The translations under genes were made by a program, and so were the position numbers. The notes under the pieces were generated by a model. The model made no database searches. It saw only the letters and a program-made list of their open reading frames with translations, and was not told the DNA's origin. A stretch of 64,000 nucleotides of DNA from Arenibacterium halophilum (GTDB taxonomy: Bacteria > Pseudomonadota > Alphaproteobacteria > Rhodobacterales > Rhodobacteraceae). Shown here in pieces: positions 63,174-64,000 of the stretch. Each line of letters starts with the position of its first letter. Positions within the stretch are counted from its first letter, which is position 1. Location: assembly GCF_005938225.1 (NCBI RefSeq), contig NZ_VCPC01000001.1, forward strand, positions 992,001 to 1,056,000. The letters run 5' to 3'.

Positions 63174-63662
63174 ATGTCACGGAAAACCACCTTCAACCTT
63201 GCCTTCGCCTTTGCCATCGCCTGCGCCATGGCCGCCCCGGCCTTTGCCGAGGACGAGGTCAACGTATCGAACGGGCTGACGCTTGATGGCGCGCCGCTGG
63301 CGCTGCACGGGTTCGACCCGGTCGCGCTGGCCACGCTGAACACCGTCGCCCATGGCTCGGCCACCCATGCCGTGTTGCACGACGGCGTATCCTATTACTT
63401 TGCCTCGGAGATCAGCGCCGAAACCTTCAAGGCCGACCCGGCGCGCTACCTGCCGCAATACGGCGGCTTTTGCGCCTTTGCCGTGGCCCTGGGCAAGAAG
63501 CTGGACGGCGATCCGCGCTTTGCCGACATCATGGACGGCAAGCTGTACCTGTTCGTCAATCAGGCCGTGTACGAAAAATACAAGGCCGACCGCGAAGGCA
63601 CGATCACCAAGGCGGAAGAGATGTGGCCCACCATCGAACATGCCGCTGTCGGCAGCCTCTGA
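63174..63662 (+). CDS. Exported YHS-domain protein
   Basis: This 162-residue protein has a signal peptide (MSRKTTFNLAFAFAIACAMAAPAFA). The mature part is a YHS-like domain: LHGFDPVALATLN, VLHDGVSYYFASEISAETFKADPARYLPQYGGFCAFAV and ALGKKLDGDPRF in pieces. YHS domains bind metals or small ligands in periplasmic redox and metal proteins. AAAGGACAG precedes the ATG. Its exported neighbour upstream may share a pathway. The single Cys lies in the YGGFCAFA element. Confidence 0.88.
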   Translation: MSRKTTFNLAFAFAIACAMAAPAFAEDEVNVSNGLTLDGAPLALHGFDPVALATLNTVAHGSATHAVLHDGVSYYFASEISAETFKADPARYLPQYGGFCAFAVALGKKLDGDPRFADIMDGKLYLFVNQAVYEKYKADREGTITKAEEMWPTIEHAAVGSL

Positions 63663-63670
63663 TCGCGACC

Positions 63671-63699
63671 GCGCTGGCCTGCCCCGTGCAGGCCAGCGC
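63671..63699 (+). terminator. Strong hairpin after YHS gene
   Basis: GCGCTGGCCTGC and GCAGGCCAGCGC form a perfect 12-bp stem with a 5-base loop, starting nine bases after the YHS stop. It lacks a T-run. Confidence 0.65.
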
Positions 63700-63776
63700 C
63701 CTGTCCTCGTGTCACCGGGGCGTTGATTCTTTGCCGCCCCGCGTGTTTAGTCACCGCGACACACGGAGGAGTCACC

Positions 63777-64000
63777 ATGTTCACCAAATCGCGCTTTGCC
63801 GCGGCCGCCCTGATGGCCGCCCTCGTGGCCCTGCCCGCCACCGCCGAAACCCGCGTCACCTATAAATCGGCCAAGGCCGGTACGTCCTACTACCAGATGG
63901 GCGTCCAGATCGCCGAGGCGATGAAGGCCGGGACCGACGGCAACATCATCGTCACGCTGGAAGAGGGCCAGGGCTCGGTCCAGAACGTGATGGAAGTGCG
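63777..64000 (+). CDS. TAXI-family TRAP transporter substrate-binding protein, N-terminal part
   Basis: ATG 63777 follows CGGAGGAG. The 74 residues present start with a signal peptide (FTKSRFAAAALMAALVALPATA) and continue YKSAKAGTSYYQMGVQIAEAM, which has the G-T-S/xYY pattern of TAXI-type TRAP binding proteins. EEGQGSVQNVMEV also matches that family's ligand-loop region. The gene runs off the right edge; permease genes would be expected beyond it. Confidence 0.8.
   Translation, partial: MFTKSRFAAAALMAALVALPATAETRVTYKSAKAGTSYYQMGVQIAEAMKAGTDGNIIVTLEEGQGSVQNVMEV

Overview
The window looks like a chromosomal segment from a GC-rich alphaproteobacterium of the Rhodobacteraceae (Roseobacter group). 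The main evidence is the minus-strand housekeeping block at 36.2-44.4 kb (murA, DUF2948, hisD, UPF0262, a low-molecular-weight phosphatase, infA, maf, an RNase E/G homologue, yacG and tRNA-Phe), an order I know from that family. The many TRAP and ABC uptake systems next to catabolic genes fit the same group. This placement rests on gene content and order; no phylogenetic test was possible.

Layout. 0-5 kb: a three-gene unit (DUF2126/transglutaminase protein cut by the window edge, circularly permuted ATP-grasp fused to alpha-E, stand-alone transglutaminase) predicted to make or edit peptide bonds. 5-13.7 kb: PfkB sugar kinase, aminotransferase, MarR and IclR regulators, nitronate monooxygenase, an outer-membrane barrel, an acyl-CoA ligase and an AbrB-type membrane protein. 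13.7-17.7 kb: TRAP transporter 1 (minus) and a hexapeptide acyltransferase. 17.9-23.3 kb: TetR, TRAP transporter 2, a metal-dependent cyclase/hydrolase and an FAH-family hydrolase, which together look like one uptake-and-degradation unit. 23.4-27.3 kb: a GT81-like synthase, an HAD phosphatase and a GH13_18 phosphorylase that together could make and recycle glucosylglycerate. 27.6-36.0 kb: an acyl-CoA degradation operon (two dehydrogenases, two thiolases, an APH-type kinase, an SDR) with a divergent CaiB/BaiF racemase/transferase.

36.2-44.5 kb is the housekeeping block ending at tRNA-Thr. 44.7-60.8 kb, directly beyond tRNA-Thr, is an accessory catabolic region. It holds an IclR regulator, a thiol-dioxygenase-like cupin, a LysR regulator and an eight-gene plus-strand operon: a 3-hydroxyacyl-CoA-dehydrogenase-like enzyme, an NAD-dependent epimerase-like enzyme and a ribose-type ABC importer with two permeases, two near-duplicate binding proteins and an ATPase. 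TRAP transporter 3 follows. 60.9-64 kb: an AraC regulator, an exported isochorismatase-fold hydrolase, an exported YHS protein and the start of a TAXI-type TRAP binding protein.

The most unusual part is the ABC operon. One permease is fused in frame to a strictosidine-synthase-like beta-propeller that keeps its expected metal ligands. The next gene is a second, stand-alone propeller that has lost the same ligands. A nearly identical 18-bp palindrome lies upstream of both the cupin gene (45550-45567) and TRAP transporter 3 (57776-57793), which suggests a shared regulator, most simply the IclR protein encoded beside the first copy.
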